Shown here one piece after another: positions 25,965-39,758 of a stretch of 64,000 bases of DNA. Numbering within the stretch: position 1 is the stretch's first letter; each line of letters begins with the position of its first letter. The translations under genes were made by a program, and so were the position numbers. Source of the DNA: Halanaeroarchaeum sp. HSR-CO (lineage in GTDB: Archaea; Halobacteriota; Halobacteria; Halobacteriales; Halobacteriaceae); the NCBI RefSeq assembly GCF_024972755.1, contig NZ_CP087724.1:2356001-2420000 (forward strand). Reading direction: 5' to 3'. A model generated the notes under the pieces. It saw nothing but the letters and a program-made list of their open reading frames with translations. It had not been told where the DNA came from and did no database searches.

Positions 25965-27959
25965 CTAATCGAGAATGCCGAACTCCTCGAGTTGCTCGAG
26001 GACGTTCACCGTTCCGCGGCGGACGTGGAGGTAGAAGGTCGGTGCTGCGATGCCGAGCACGTCGGCGAGTTCGTCCCCGGTCGAGCGCCGGGGTGACTCG
26101 AAAAAGCCCGCGTGGTAGGCGAGCGAGAGGACTTCGCGCTGACGGTCGGTCAACATGTCTACGATCGCGGTCTTTACGCCCTCAGTCGTCCGGAACGGCC
26201 GGTCCACGGTTCGTTTGGCCACCAGCTGCAGGTCCGAGTACGCCGATTGCATACCGGCGATGATGGACTTCGTCGAGGCTTTCGGTGTGACCTGGCCGTG
26301 GACAGTCTCGACGCCGTCTTCGATAACCGCCGACGAGACCGACGCGTCGTACTCGAGCAGTTTCGTCACTGGCGAGTCACAGACCCGATATTCGATGGTT
26401 CCCGTCGTGCCGTCCGCCGACACGACCCGAGGCGAGGAGACGCCTTCGGCGTCCTCGAAGAGAGATGCCACCCGCTCTGGTTCGGTGCCTTCGACGTCTA
26501 GATAACAGACGTAGGCGTTGTCGTCGGCCGGGATGACTGCCTGAAGTTCCAGCCGACAGTCGAATCGATCGCTGGCCGCGACGAACGGGGAGCGTTCGTC
26601 TTCCGTGCGAAAGACCAGCTCCTCGACCGCATCGGAATGTAACAATCGTCGCTGTTCGGCGGCGTGCAGCGCGTGGCCGACCCGTTCGCCGAGCTCGCCG
26701 AGTAACCCACGCTCGTATTCGTCGAAGGCGTTGGGCCGGTCCGCGTACACCCCCACGACGCCGTGGACGTTGCCCTCGATGACCACTGGAATCGCGGCCC
26801 CGGAGCGAAAACCGCGGGCGAGGGCCTCCTCCCGCCAGGGCTCGAACGTCCGGTCCGAGACGATCTTTCGGGACGCGTGTACCTCCCCGGTTCGGGCGGC
26901 CCGGCCGGCCGGTCCCAGCGCGGTGTTCCCCGCACCGACCGCGATCTCGACCGAATCGAGATACCCATCGTCGAACCCGGCGGACGCACGGGGTACGATC
27001 CGTTCGGAGAGCGGCTCGTACTCACCGTACCAGGCGAGCCGGTAGGAATCGGTCGCCGCCAGTTGCTCGCAGACCAGCGACTGGATCTCCTCGCGAGTCG
27101 ACGCCCTGGCCAGTGACCGATTCAGCGGGCGAAGGCTCTCGGTTATCTGCTGGATCCGCTGCAACGATGTACGCTGTCGTTCGAGCTTCTGTTCTCGCTC
27201 TCGCTGGTCGGATACGTCTCGGCCGAGTGCCAGGAACAGCGCCTCGTCGTCCAGCCCCAGTTTCGTCACCCAGACCTCCACCGGGAACGTGGTTCCGTCC
27301 TTCCGGCGGTGCTCGGATCTGGCTTTCACCCGGTCACCGGTCTCCATTTCGGCCCACATCTCCCGGAGTTCCGCCCGGTCGTGAGCGACGTCGTACTCGG
27401 CGACGTTCATCGAGCGGAGGGCATCACGAGAGTGCCCGAGGTCCCGGACGATCTGCTCGTTCACCGCCTGGATTCGACCGACGTCGTCGTGAACGGCAAT
27501 CGCGTGGGGGGACTCGTCGAAGAGGATCTGCAGCCATCGTCGGTTCCAGGAGAACGCTCGGTTCGTGGCTGTCCCAGCTGCCGCCACCTCGATGGAGCAG
27601 AGATATCCCGTTCGCTCGCCGTCCCCGCCCCGACCGAGGGCGATAGTGACCGTGGCCGTGAATCGTCCGCCACCCTTCCGCTGGAGGCGAATCCGGTCGA
27701 CGAACTGTTCGCCATCGGCCACTCGTTCCAGCGCTCGGGTCACGCGGTCCAGGCCGTCGTCCTCGGCGACGAGAACGTCGAGTTCGTCGCCAACGACGTC
27801 CGACGCCGCGAATCCAGTCAGTTCCTCCGCTGGTCGGTTCCACGATCGAATCCGGCCGTCGGTACCGAGGCCGATGAGTGTGCGGGCTTCGTCCCGCTCG
27901 GGGGCTGAAGCGTCGTCCTCGCCGACCGATGCCACGGCCTCGGATCGCTCTTCGGGCAC
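25965..27959 (-). CDS. PAS-PAS-GAF bat-type HTH-10 transcriptional regulator
   Basis: A 664-aa sensor-regulator of the bacterioopsin-activator (Bat) type. PAS 1 covers about 25-125 (LIGLGTDGRIRSWNRPAEELTG), PAS 2 about 145-265 (HAIAVHDDVGRIQAVN), and GAF about 285-430 (GFRSGAAIPVVIEGNVHGVVGVY). A Bat-specific domain covers about 440-600. The C-terminal HTH-10 (MLTDRQREVLSLAYHAGFFESPR) occupies 605-664. It senses a signal in one polypeptide and binds DNA. It is divergent from a GAF-PAS histidine kinase. Confidence 0.9.
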   Translation of the reverse strand: MPEERSEAVASVGEDDASAPERDEARTLIGLGTDGRIRSWNRPAEELTGFAASDVVGDELDVLVAEDDGLDRVTRALERVADGEQFVDRIRLQRKGGGRFTATVTIALGRGGDGERTGYLCSIEVAAAGTATNRAFSWNRRWLQILFDESPHAIAVHDDVGRIQAVNEQIVRDLGHSRDALRSMNVAEYDVAHDRAELREMWAEMETGDRVKARSEHRRKDGTTFPVEVWVTKLGLDDEALFLALGRDVSDQREREQKLERQRTSLQRIQQITESLRPLNRSLARASTREEIQSLVCEQLAATDSYRLAWYGEYEPLSERIVPRASAGFDDGYLDSVEIAVGAGNTALGPAGRAARTGEVHASRKIVSDRTFEPWREEALARGFRSGAAIPVVIEGNVHGVVGVYADRPNAFDEYERGLLGELGERVGHALHAAEQRRLLHSDAVEELVFRTEDERSPFVAASDRFDCRLELQAVIPADDNAYVCYLDVEGTEPERVASLFEDAEGVSSPRVVSADGTTGTIEYRVCDSPVTKLLEYDASVSSAVIEDGVETVHGQVTPKASTKSIIAGMQSAYSDLQLVAKRTVDRPFRTTEGVKTAIVDMLTDRQREVLSLAYHAGFFESPRRSTGDELADVLGIAAPTFYLHVRRGTVNVLEQLEEFGILD

Positions 27960-28130
27960 CGTTACGTGCCTCCTCGGTGCATGGAACAGAGAACACGAAC
28001 AACCATGAAACTCTTTGGGGTGATTCTCGGGGCGACGAACGTCACAGCGGTGAGACGATGGGGTCCGATCCGCTCAGTTGCATCTGCTCGGAAGCTAAAA
28101 GGCCATCGAACGGAATGTAGTAGCCATTCG

Positions 28131-29780
28131 ATGAATTCGACTGACGGCGAAGACGGACCGGGAGACGCGAGTCGACCAGACGAATCAGTGGAACCCGGTG
28201 ACGTGCTATCGGCTTTCCAATCGATCCACGACGTCACCACGAACTCGGCGCTCTCCTTCGAGGAGAAAATCGATCGACTCCTGACGATCGGCGTCGACGC
28301 GACGGGGCTCCCCTACGGCTTTCTGTCCCGGATTACGGTCGACGAGAGGGGCAAGGAGTCCGGCGTCCAGCAAATATACCGATCGCAGGGCGACCACGAG
28401 CGGTTACAACCCGGCGAATCGGCCCCGCTCTCGAAGGCGTACTGCCGGAAGACGATCCAGTCGGACAGTCTCCTGACGATCCAAAACGCCGTCGACGACG
28501 GGTGGGAGGGGGATCCGGCGTACGAAACGTTCGATCTCGGGAGTTACATCGGCGGGCGGGTGGACGTCGACGACGAGCTCTACGGGACGTTCTGTTTCGC
28601 TGCGACGGAACCGCGGGAACGAGCGTTCTCCGAGGCAGAGCGCACCCTGGTGCAGGTCCTCGCGAAGTGGGCGAGTTACGAACTCGAACAGGAACGGGCG
28701 AAACGAGGGATCGAAGCCCAACGCGACGGCCTGGCGAGAGCCCAGGACGAGCTCCGACAGGTCATCGATCTCGTCCCCGACCTGCTCTTCGCGAAGAACC
28801 GCGAGGGGAGGTACCTGCTGGCGAACGAGGCGACTGCGAATGCCTATGGAAAGACCATCGACGAGATCGAAGGATCGACTGAGGACGAGCTGCTACCGGA
28901 GCGCAGCGAGTCCGAGGACTTCCGGGAGGACGACATCGCGGTGATCGAATCCGGGGAGCCGAAGTTCATCCCAGCGGAGGAGTTGACGACGGCCGACGGC
29001 GAGACGCGAATCCTGGACACGACGAAGATACCGTTCGAGGTCGCGGGCAGCGGCGAGGATGCCGTACTCGGCTACGCTCGCGACGTGACCGAACTCAAAG
29101 AGTACGAGCGCGAACTCGAGACCCAGCGAGACAATCTCGAAGTGTTGAGCCAGGTCGTGCGACACGACATCCGCAACGATCTGCAACTCGTACTGGCCTA
29201 CGGAGAGATGCTGCAATCCCAGGTGGAAGGTGACGGAGCGCAGTACGTCGACCAGGTTCTCGCAGCGGCCCGTGACGCCGTCGATATCACCACGACGGCC
29301 CGGGAGGTCGCCGACGTCGTCCTGCAGTCCGGCGTCGACCAGCACCCGAAACGCCTCCGCCACGTGATCGAAGAAGCGGTCGACAACGTTCGAGAGAGCA
29401 ATCGGAGTGGGCTGGTCACGGTCGATGGCCCAATTCCGGAGGTGGCAGTCCGGGCCGACGACATGCTGGAGTCGGTGTTCCGAAACCTGTTGAAAAACGC
29501 CATCATCCACAACGACAAGACGGTTCCAGAAGTCGAGGTCGGCGCGGCTGTCGACGACGATACCGCCGTCGTGCGCGTTGCCGATAACGGCCCTGGGATT
29601 CCAGAGGATCGCAAGGAGACCATCTTCGAGGAAGGGGAGATGGGCCTCGATAGCGACGGGACCGGTCTCGGACTCTATCTCGTCGACACTCTCGTGGACC
29701 GCTACGATGGCGACGTGTACGTCGAGGACAACGACCCCGTCGGGTCGGTGTTCGTCGTGGAGTTATCCATCGCCGAGTAG
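28131..29780 (+). CDS. GAF-PAS sensor histidine kinase
   Basis: A 549-aa soluble kinase. GAF covers about residues 30-185, PAS about 205-325 (LVPDLLFAKNREGRYLLANE), and HisKA follows with the phospho-acceptor in VVRHDIRNDL (H345). The HATPase domain shows NLLKNAIIHND, VADNGPGIPED and GTGLGLYLVDTL. No receiver domain or transmembrane helix is present. The open frame extends upstream to 27966, but MNSTDGEDGPG at 28131 is preferred since the upstream part is non-homologous and a CTAAAAG box (28094-28100) lies about 31-37 bp upstream. It is divergent from the bat-type gene with no receiver gene nearby. Confidence 0.9.
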   Translation: MNSTDGEDGPGDASRPDESVEPGDVLSAFQSIHDVTTNSALSFEEKIDRLLTIGVDATGLPYGFLSRITVDERGKESGVQQIYRSQGDHERLQPGESAPLSKAYCRKTIQSDSLLTIQNAVDDGWEGDPAYETFDLGSYIGGRVDVDDELYGTFCFAATEPRERAFSEAERTLVQVLAKWASYELEQERAKRGIEAQRDGLARAQDELRQVIDLVPDLLFAKNREGRYLLANEATANAYGKTIDEIEGSTEDELLPERSESEDFREDDIAVIESGEPKFIPAEELTTADGETRILDTTKIPFEVAGSGEDAVLGYARDVTELKEYERELETQRDNLEVLSQVVRHDIRNDLQLVLAYGEMLQSQVEGDGAQYVDQVLAAARDAVDITTTAREVADVVLQSGVDQHPKRLRHVIEEAVDNVRESNRSGLVTVDGPIPEVAVRADDMLESVFRNLLKNAIIHNDKTVPEVEVGAAVDDDTAVVRVADNGPGIPEDRKETIFEEGEMGLDSDGTGLGLYLVDTLVDRYDGDVYVEDNDPVGSVFVVELSIAE

Positions 29781-29901
29781 CGGGGACGTGGTTCGGGTCC
29801 GCGACGGTTCGGGTCGCCCGGTCCGACGGCCCTAACGCAGCGGCATCAGCATCGCCGATGCTGTCCGACCGGCCGTCACCCTCCAGCGGTGCCGCGATGG
29901 G

Positions 29902-31062
29902 TTACAGCGGAATCACCGCCACCAGGAGTTTCGCGTAGATCACCATCGCGAGGAGGGCGAAGGGGTACGTGTTCCCGTAGCCGGCGGCCACCTCGTCGGA
30001 GTCGGTCGCGTCGATGGCCGCGGCCAGGCCCTTCGTGTCCGTGTGCCCACCGACGATCCCGCCGGCCGCGTGGATCCAGTCCATCTTCCAGACGAACCGG
30101 GTGATCAGTAGGCCGCCGACGATGGCGAGGATACTGTTCAGCCCGGAGGCGATCACGATCTGAACGCCGTACTCCTGAATCGTCTCGACCAGGCCCGCAC
30201 CCGCGTCGATACCGACCACGGCCAGGAACATCGCGAGGGTGAACGCCCGGATCTCGGAGAGCACCGTCGTCTCCATGCGCATCGTGACCGGACCGATCGT
30301 ACCGATGTACCCCAGGACCAGGGCCGCGATGAGCACGCCGCCGGTCGTCCCGAGGGAGATGACCCCGATCGGCCCCAGCGGGATCGGGATACTGCCCAGG
30401 ATCGACCCCGCGACGAGCACGATCGCGAATCCGAGGACGCTGAAGGTTACCTCTTCGATTCCGGGACCGTCTTCCCCGGCAATCTGGCTCACCGTTTCCG
30501 TGAATCGCTGTTTCTCGTGAGCGACGTCCATCTGGATGGCCTTCGGGTACAACTGCTGGAACATCACGATGATCAACACCCCGATGACGTACCCGACCGA
30601 GTGGCCGATCTGGTACTGCTGAGCGGCAGCCTCGGGGAGTGCCTCCATGGCCGATCCAAGGCCCGGACTGCTCGTCAGCGCCCCGGAAAAGGACCCCATG
30701 ATCAGCCCCGTCGAGGCGTCAGCGAAGACGAACTGCGTCCAGATGTACGTAAAGATCACCGCGATCGTCGGCATCAGGACCGCGATCACGAGGAAGTTCA
30801 GCCCGTAGGTCTTCACCGTCCCTTCGATCTCGTGAGCCGCGATGAGGCCGACCGCGGCAACGAACAGCGCGAGGGTCAGCCCCGAGTACGCCCCCGGGAC
30901 GGTGAATCCGACGTGGCCGAGGACCAGGCCAGCGAACAGCGGACCGGCGACGCCGAATTTGATGCCCCGGCCGAGGTTGATTCTGCCGAAGGCCATCCCG
31001 ATGAGGACGGCCAGGAACATCACGAAGACGCCACTACCCACCAGTGATTCGACGAATGCCAT
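29902..31062 (-). CDS. AspT/YidE-type membrane carrier
   Basis: A 386-aa integral membrane protein with about ten helices, of the aspartate:alanine exchanger (AspT/AAEx) superfamily. Two pseudo-symmetric halves each carry the family signature: GSFSGALTSSPGLGSAMEAL near residue 123 and GGIVGGHTDTKGLAAAIDAT near residue 338. The TrkA-C (RCK_C) domains that separate the halves in bacterial AspT or YidE are absent; the linker is only a short cytosolic segment (about 185-205). Substrate is unknown; a dicarboxylate or amino acid is likely. It is monocistronic. Confidence 0.82.
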   Translation of the reverse strand: MAFVESLVGSGVFVMFLAVLIGMAFGRINLGRGIKFGVAGPLFAGLVLGHVGFTVPGAYSGLTLALFVAAVGLIAAHEIEGTVKTYGLNFLVIAVLMPTIAVIFTYIWTQFVFADASTGLIMGSFSGALTSSPGLGSAMEALPEAAAQQYQIGHSVGYVIGVLIIVMFQQLYPKAIQMDVAHEKQRFTETVSQIAGEDGPGIEEVTFSVLGFAIVLVAGSILGSIPIPLGPIGVISLGTTGGVLIAALVLGYIGTIGPVTMRMETTVLSEIRAFTLAMFLAVVGIDAGAGLVETIQEYGVQIVIASGLNSILAIVGGLLITRFVWKMDWIHAAGGIVGGHTDTKGLAAAIDATDSDEVAAGYGNTYPFALLAMVIYAKLLVAVIPL

Positions 31063-31399
31063 TACGAGAACACCTCCGAAGGCCGATCGACACGCCAGCT
31101 ACGGGTACTTCCACCGTTCCGGTGCGATCCGAGCGCCGGCCGAAGCCGTAATTTGAACATCGTGGTCGAGTTCGAGTTTAGTTTTTGTTTGTAACGTATA
31201 TTCGGACTCTATTCCACAATCATCTACAATTTGAGGTTCAAATCGGCATAGCTTAAAGACGGGGCGCGTTCCAGCACTCCGAAAATGGAGTTCGACAGAT
31301 GGCGTAAAATTTGCCGTGGCAGTGGGGAATCGTGGCCGCCGGGAGGGGGTGTGTCGCTGGCCGCGAGCGAGCGAAGCGAGCGAGCGGGACGTTTTTAGT
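31063..31399. other. Gene-free, partly AT-rich stretch between the carrier and guaA
   Basis: I see no gene here. About 31150-31310 is unusually AT-rich for this genome (runs such as TTTAGTTTTTGTTT). A minus-strand frame through it has no start codon and no recognisable product. From about 31357 there is a purine mirror repeat (GCGAGCGAGCGAAGCGAGCG type), a common haloarchaeal intergenic sequence. Confidence 0.6.
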
Positions 31400-31467
31400 C
31401 CAGGTTTTTGGTCGAGGGGTTCCCGCAGTGCCGAAGGCACGAGGAAATACCTCGAGTAAAAAAGTGG
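31400..31467 (-). terminator. Long multi-stem hairpin at the 3' end of guaA
   Basis: Nested complementary segments fold this 68-base stretch back on itself: CC with GG at the ends, TTTTT (31405-31409) with AAAAA (within 31458-31463), CGAGG (31413) with CCTCG (31450), TTCC (31420) with GGAA (31443), and GTGCC (31428) with GGCAC (31436) around a GAA loop. It begins 3 bp after the guaA stop, so it is probably a transcription terminator or RNA-protecting structure for the pyrG-guaA mRNA. Similar T-run/A-run hairpins recur between haloarchaeal genes, as I recall. Confidence 0.55.
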
Positions 31468-31469
31468 GG

Positions 31470-34691
<3,222 letters not shown>

Positions 34692-34739
34692 ATCGGCCAG
34701 AACGCCGTCCCGCGTCAAAAACCGCGCGGCCGGGGAGAG

Positions 34740-34747
34740 TATTTTAT
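34740..34747 (+). promoter_or_regulatory. TATA box of the pspA-like gene
   Basis: TATTTTAT lies 24-31 bp upstream of the ATG at 34771, so the mRNA is leaderless. Confidence 0.6.
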
Positions 34748-34770
34748 GGCACCGAACCCTTTGACCGGGT

Positions 34771-35580
34771 ATGGGCATCCTCTCACGCATCTCCTTCATC
34801 ATCCGCTCGAAGATCAACGCGATCCTCGGGCGGGTCGAGGATCCGAGCGAGACACTGGATTACTCCTACGAACAGATGCGCGACGAACTCAAGGACGTCG
34901 AACGGGGTATCGCCGACGTAACCGCCCAGCGAAAGCGCCTGGAGGTCCAGCGCAATCGCCTCCAGGAGAACGTCGAGAAACACAACGAACAGGCCCGCGA
35001 GGCGATGGCCCAGGACCGAGAGGATCTGGCCAAACGGGCGCTCGAGAAAAAGCAGGCCAAGCTGTCCCAGATCGAGGAACTCGAAGAACAGATCGGCTCG
35101 TTACAGACCACCCAGTCCAACCTCGAATCGCAGAAGTCCGAGTTGAAGAGCCAGATCGACGAGTTCAAGACCAAAAAGGAGACCGTGAAGGCCCGCTACG
35201 AGGCCGCCGAAGCCCAGACACGGGTCTCCGAGGCCATGACCGGCGTCGGGGACGAGATGGAAGACGTGGGCCGCGCCATCGAGCGCGCCAACGAACGGAC
35301 CGAGGACATGGAGGCGCGGGCGGCCGCGATGGACGAACTGCAGGATCGCGGCGTCCTCGAAGACCCACTCTCCGACGAGGACGCAATCGACAAGGAACTC
35401 GAGGCGGGCCGCACCGAACGCACCATCGAGAGCGAACTCGAAACGCTTCGAGGGGAGAGTGGCGGCGAGGAGACAACCGCAGACGAAGCGGAAGCCGAGG
35501 CAGCTATCGATGAGTCGGTCGACGAGGAGGCCGTCGAAGCCGAACTCGAGGAGTTGCGGGACGAACAGACCCGAGAGTGA
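34771..35580 (+). CDS. pspA: PspA/IM30/Vipp1-family membrane-stress protein
   Basis: A 269-aa coiled-coil protein of the ESCRT-III-like PspA family that assembles on membranes under stress. The amphipathic N-terminal helix MGILSRISFIIRSKINAILG precedes YEQMRDELKDVERGIADVTAQ and long heptads to about residue 180. The C-terminus (200-269) is very acidic and probably disordered. No psp partner genes (pspB, pspC or pspF) are near. Archaeal homologues are known; the haloarchaeal ones are induced by salt or membrane stress as I recall. Confidence 0.9.
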   Translation: MGILSRISFIIRSKINAILGRVEDPSETLDYSYEQMRDELKDVERGIADVTAQRKRLEVQRNRLQENVEKHNEQAREAMAQDREDLAKRALEKKQAKLSQIEELEEQIGSLQTTQSNLESQKSELKSQIDEFKTKKETVKARYEAAEAQTRVSEAMTGVGDEMEDVGRAIERANERTEDMEARAAAMDELQDRGVLEDPLSDEDAIDKELEAGRTERTIESELETLRGESGGEETTADEAEAEAAIDESVDEEAVEAELEELRDEQTRE

Positions 35581-35956
35581 GCACCCGAATCGAGGGGACG
35601 TGTGCCGACCCCGATCACACGATCGTTTTCGCCGGACCCTGCCTCCGAGCGACGCCCGTACGGCGACCAGGCGACCGGGGCACGTCGGTTCTGTTCGCCG
35701 TTCTGTTCCGTGGAAACGCTTCGCACACGTCGTCGTTATTGGAGACATTGTTCAATACACATCGACAGGCCGCGTACAGACCGACGACGCCAGCGGTGAC
35801 GTGATCGGACAGCCGGTTTCCGAACGTGTCCCACCGCAGTACTCGAATGTCACGGCCCCTGGAATGTGATGGAGTACGCTCGCTGAGCGAACGTGTCACC
35901 CCTATTCAGCGGGAAAATTCGCATTCCGTTCTTGGTAGTATTGTACACAACCCAAA
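35581..35956. other. Gene-free stretch between pspA and the DUF302 gene
   Basis: No gene is seen in this roughly 375-bp stretch. It loses the local codon bias and becomes more AT-rich towards 35930. TTGTTCAATACA (35753-35764) and GTATTGTACACAAC (35938-35951) are roughly inverted relatives of each other and could be protein-binding sites, though only weakly supported. Confidence 0.5.
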
Positions 35957-35963
35957 ATATAAT
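35957..35963 (+). promoter_or_regulatory. TATA box of the DUF302 gene
   Basis: ATATAAT lies 27-33 bp upstream of the ATG at 35990, consistent with a leaderless mRNA. Confidence 0.55.
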
Positions 35964-35989
35964 GAGCGGGGCGGTCCCTTGCTCGATCG

Positions 35990-36523
35990 ATGGATCGTAA
36001 CGTCATCATCGTCGGTATCGCCGGAGTTCTCGTCGGGAGCCTGTTGACTGGAGCAATCGGGTTCTACGCCATGCCCTCGCTCATGATTCAGGAAGACCGG
36101 AGTCCCCACGACTTCGAAACGACCGTGGAACTGTTCGAAGAGGAAGTATCGGGTACCGAGTGGTCGCTCGTGACGACCCACGACCTCGCGGCCACCATGG
36201 ACAAACACGGCCACGACGTCGAGCAGGTCAAGGTCTTCGAACTCTGTAACGCCGGTCACGCATCGGAGATCCTCGCGGGCAGCGAAGAACGCATCGTCAC
36301 CCCGATGATGCCGTGCCGTGTGGCGATTTACGAGAAGGCCGACGGCAACACCTACATCGCCCGGATGAACAGCGGTCTCGTCGCCAAACCGTTCGGCGGC
36401 ACGGTGACCGACGTCATGGAGGACGCGGCCGCCGAGACCGAGGTCGTCATCGACGCCGTCCTCGAGACGCCACCAGACGAAGCCTCCGCGTCACTCGCCG
36501 TCGCTCGGCCAGCCACGGTCTGA
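35990..36523 (+). CDS. Membrane-anchored DUF302 domain protein
   Basis: A 177-aa protein. One N-terminal transmembrane helix (VIIVGIAGVLVGSLLTGAIGF) is followed by the DUF302 domain from about residue 40. The domain shows the characteristic TTHDLAATMDKHGHDVEQVKVFELCNAGHASEIL and the PCRVAIYEKADGNTYIARMN strand pair. DUF302 proteins are of unknown function, often periplasmic or membrane-facing and linked to metal or sulfur metabolism. Cys in ELCNAG and PCRV could bind a ligand. It is monocistronic, between pspA and thrS. Confidence 0.85.
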   Translation: MDRNVIIVGIAGVLVGSLLTGAIGFYAMPSLMIQEDRSPHDFETTVELFEEEVSGTEWSLVTTHDLAATMDKHGHDVEQVKVFELCNAGHASEILAGSEERIVTPMMPCRVAIYEKADGNTYIARMNSGLVAKPFGGTVTDVMEDAAAETEVVIDAVLETPPDEASASLAVARPATV

Positions 36524-36722
36524 TCTGCCGGCGAGACTGCACCGGCAGCCTGCGGACACGACAGTTTCGATCGAGAGGGATTCCGGCGGACCAGCGCCGC
36601 CAGCTGGACCGTCGCCTCGTGAGAAATCACGACCGTGCACCAGAATGATCGGGCGTCGGTGCGTGACGGCGGCTCCGTTCCGACGAGACGCCGTCGATCG
36701 GGTCGCCCGTCCCGGTGGCCAG

Positions 36723-38648
<1,926 letters not shown>

Positions 38649-38673
38649 GCAGGCCACTAACTTGGGTGCCCGC

Positions 38674-38679
38674 TATAAG
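38674..38679 (-). promoter_or_regulatory. TATA box of thrS
   Basis: Read on the minus strand as CTTATA, 26-31 bp upstream of the thrS ATG at 38648; indicates a leaderless mRNA. Confidence 0.5.
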
Positions 38680-38720
38680 CCTGTTGAGAACGTGCCGAAC
38701 CGCTCCCGGTTCGTCGGCGC

Positions 38721-39758
38721 TCAGATTCGGGCGCCGGTTCCGGGCCGCTCGATCGCGGCGAGGTCGACGGACCCGTCGTCGATCGGGACGCCCTCGAAGT
38801 CGTCCTCGGCGAGGAGGATCGACCCGTCGAGATCGACGTAATCGAGAAGGGGTGTGAGGTGTGCGGCGCCAGCGATCGAGGCGTTCGATTCGATCATGCA
38901 GCCGGCCATGATCTCCATCCCGTGGGCGCGGGCGGCGTGGATCAGCCGGATCGCCTCCCGGATACCGCCCGTCTTCATGAGTTTGAGGTTCGCGATGTCG
39001 GCCCGGTCCGCCACGTCGGGCACGTCGGTCGCCCGGACGAGACTCTCGTCGACGGCGATGGGTAGTGGCGAGCGCTCGTAGACGTATCGTAGTCCCTCGG
39101 GGTGTTCGGCCGGGACCGGCTGTTCGACGAACTCTACGTCGAACTCGGCGATGGCTTCGATGTTGCGAACCGCCTCGCGAGGCGTCCAGCCTTCGTTCGC
39201 GTCGACGCGGATGATGGCGTCGGGGGCGGCACCCCGCACGGTCTCGAGGATCTCGCGGTCGCGGTCGGTCCCCACCTTCACCTTGAGCGTGGAGAAGCCA
39301 CGCGCTCGTGCCTCGAGGGTCTTCTCGCGCATCGTTTCCCGGTCGTCGATGCCGATGGTGTAGGAGGTCTCCAGGCTCGCCGCGGGATCCAGACCGAGAT
39401 ACCGGTAGAGGGGGAGGTCGACCCGTTTGGCCGCGAGGTCGTGGAGCGCGATGTCCACAGCGGCCTTCGCCGACGGATTGTCGGTGACGACGCGGTCCAT
39501 GCTGGCTTCGATGCGGTCCAGCTGGTGGGGGTCACCGACCGACTCGACGACCTCGAAGAGGGCGGGCAGGACAGCCTCGACGGTATCGGGCGTCTCGCCG
39601 TAGTGGGTCGACGGCGCGGCCCCGCCGACGCCGACAGTCCCTTCGTCGTCCTCGATGCGAACGATGACGTTCTCGGCGGTGTCCTGGGTGCCTCGGGCGA
39701 TGGTGAACGGGTGCTCGAGTGCGTACTCGACCCGTTCGAACGACGCGGTCAGACTCAT
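38721..39758 (-). CDS. dgcA: Enolase-superfamily racemase/epimerase (DgcA-like)
   Basis: A 345-aa muconate-lactonizing/dipeptide-epimerase-type enzyme. Two catalytic lysines are in LKVKVG (residue about 160) and LKLMKTGG (about 265). The three Mg ligands are in RVDANEGW, FVEQPV and AVDESL. By homology alone it is a dipeptide (L-Ala-D/L-Glu) epimerase. Its ATG overlaps the upstream DUF1611 gene by 4 bp. That pair is the signature of DgcA/DgcN, in which DgcA racemises N-acetyl-D-glutamate, so N-acetyl-glutamate is the preferred substrate guess. Confidence 0.82.
   Translation of the reverse strand: MSLTASFERVEYALEHPFTIARGTQDTAENVIVRIEDDEGTVGVGGAAPSTHYGETPDTVEAVLPALFEVVESVGDPHQLDRIEASMDRVVTDNPSAKAAVDIALHDLAAKRVDLPLYRYLGLDPAASLETSYTIGIDDRETMREKTLEARARGFSTLKVKVGTDRDREILETVRGAAPDAIIRVDANEGWTPREAVRNIEAIAEFDVEFVEQPVPAEHPEGLRYVYERSPLPIAVDESLVRATDVPDVADRADIANLKLMKTGGIREAIRLIHAARAHGMEIMAGCMIESNASIAGAAHLTPLLDYVDLDGSILLAEDDFEGVPIDDGSVDLAAIERPGTGARI

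Noticed and set aside
31099-31330. Possible minus-strand protein with VELHFRSAG and EYTLQTKTKLELDHD segments
   Set aside because: No start codon, no RBS or TATA with the right spacing, and it ends into a longer chance frame; the region is kept only as an AT-rich anomaly.
31357-31386. Inverted repeat in the GCGAGCGAGCGAAGCGAGCGAG stretch
   Set aside because: It is a mirror repeat, not an inverted one: its reverse complement does not match, so it cannot form a hairpin by itself.
35581-35989. Small genes in the pspA-DUF302 gap
   Set aside because: Frames of 60-75 codons exist on both strands but show Arg/Ser/Pro-rich noise and no start context; none keeps the acidic bias of real genes.
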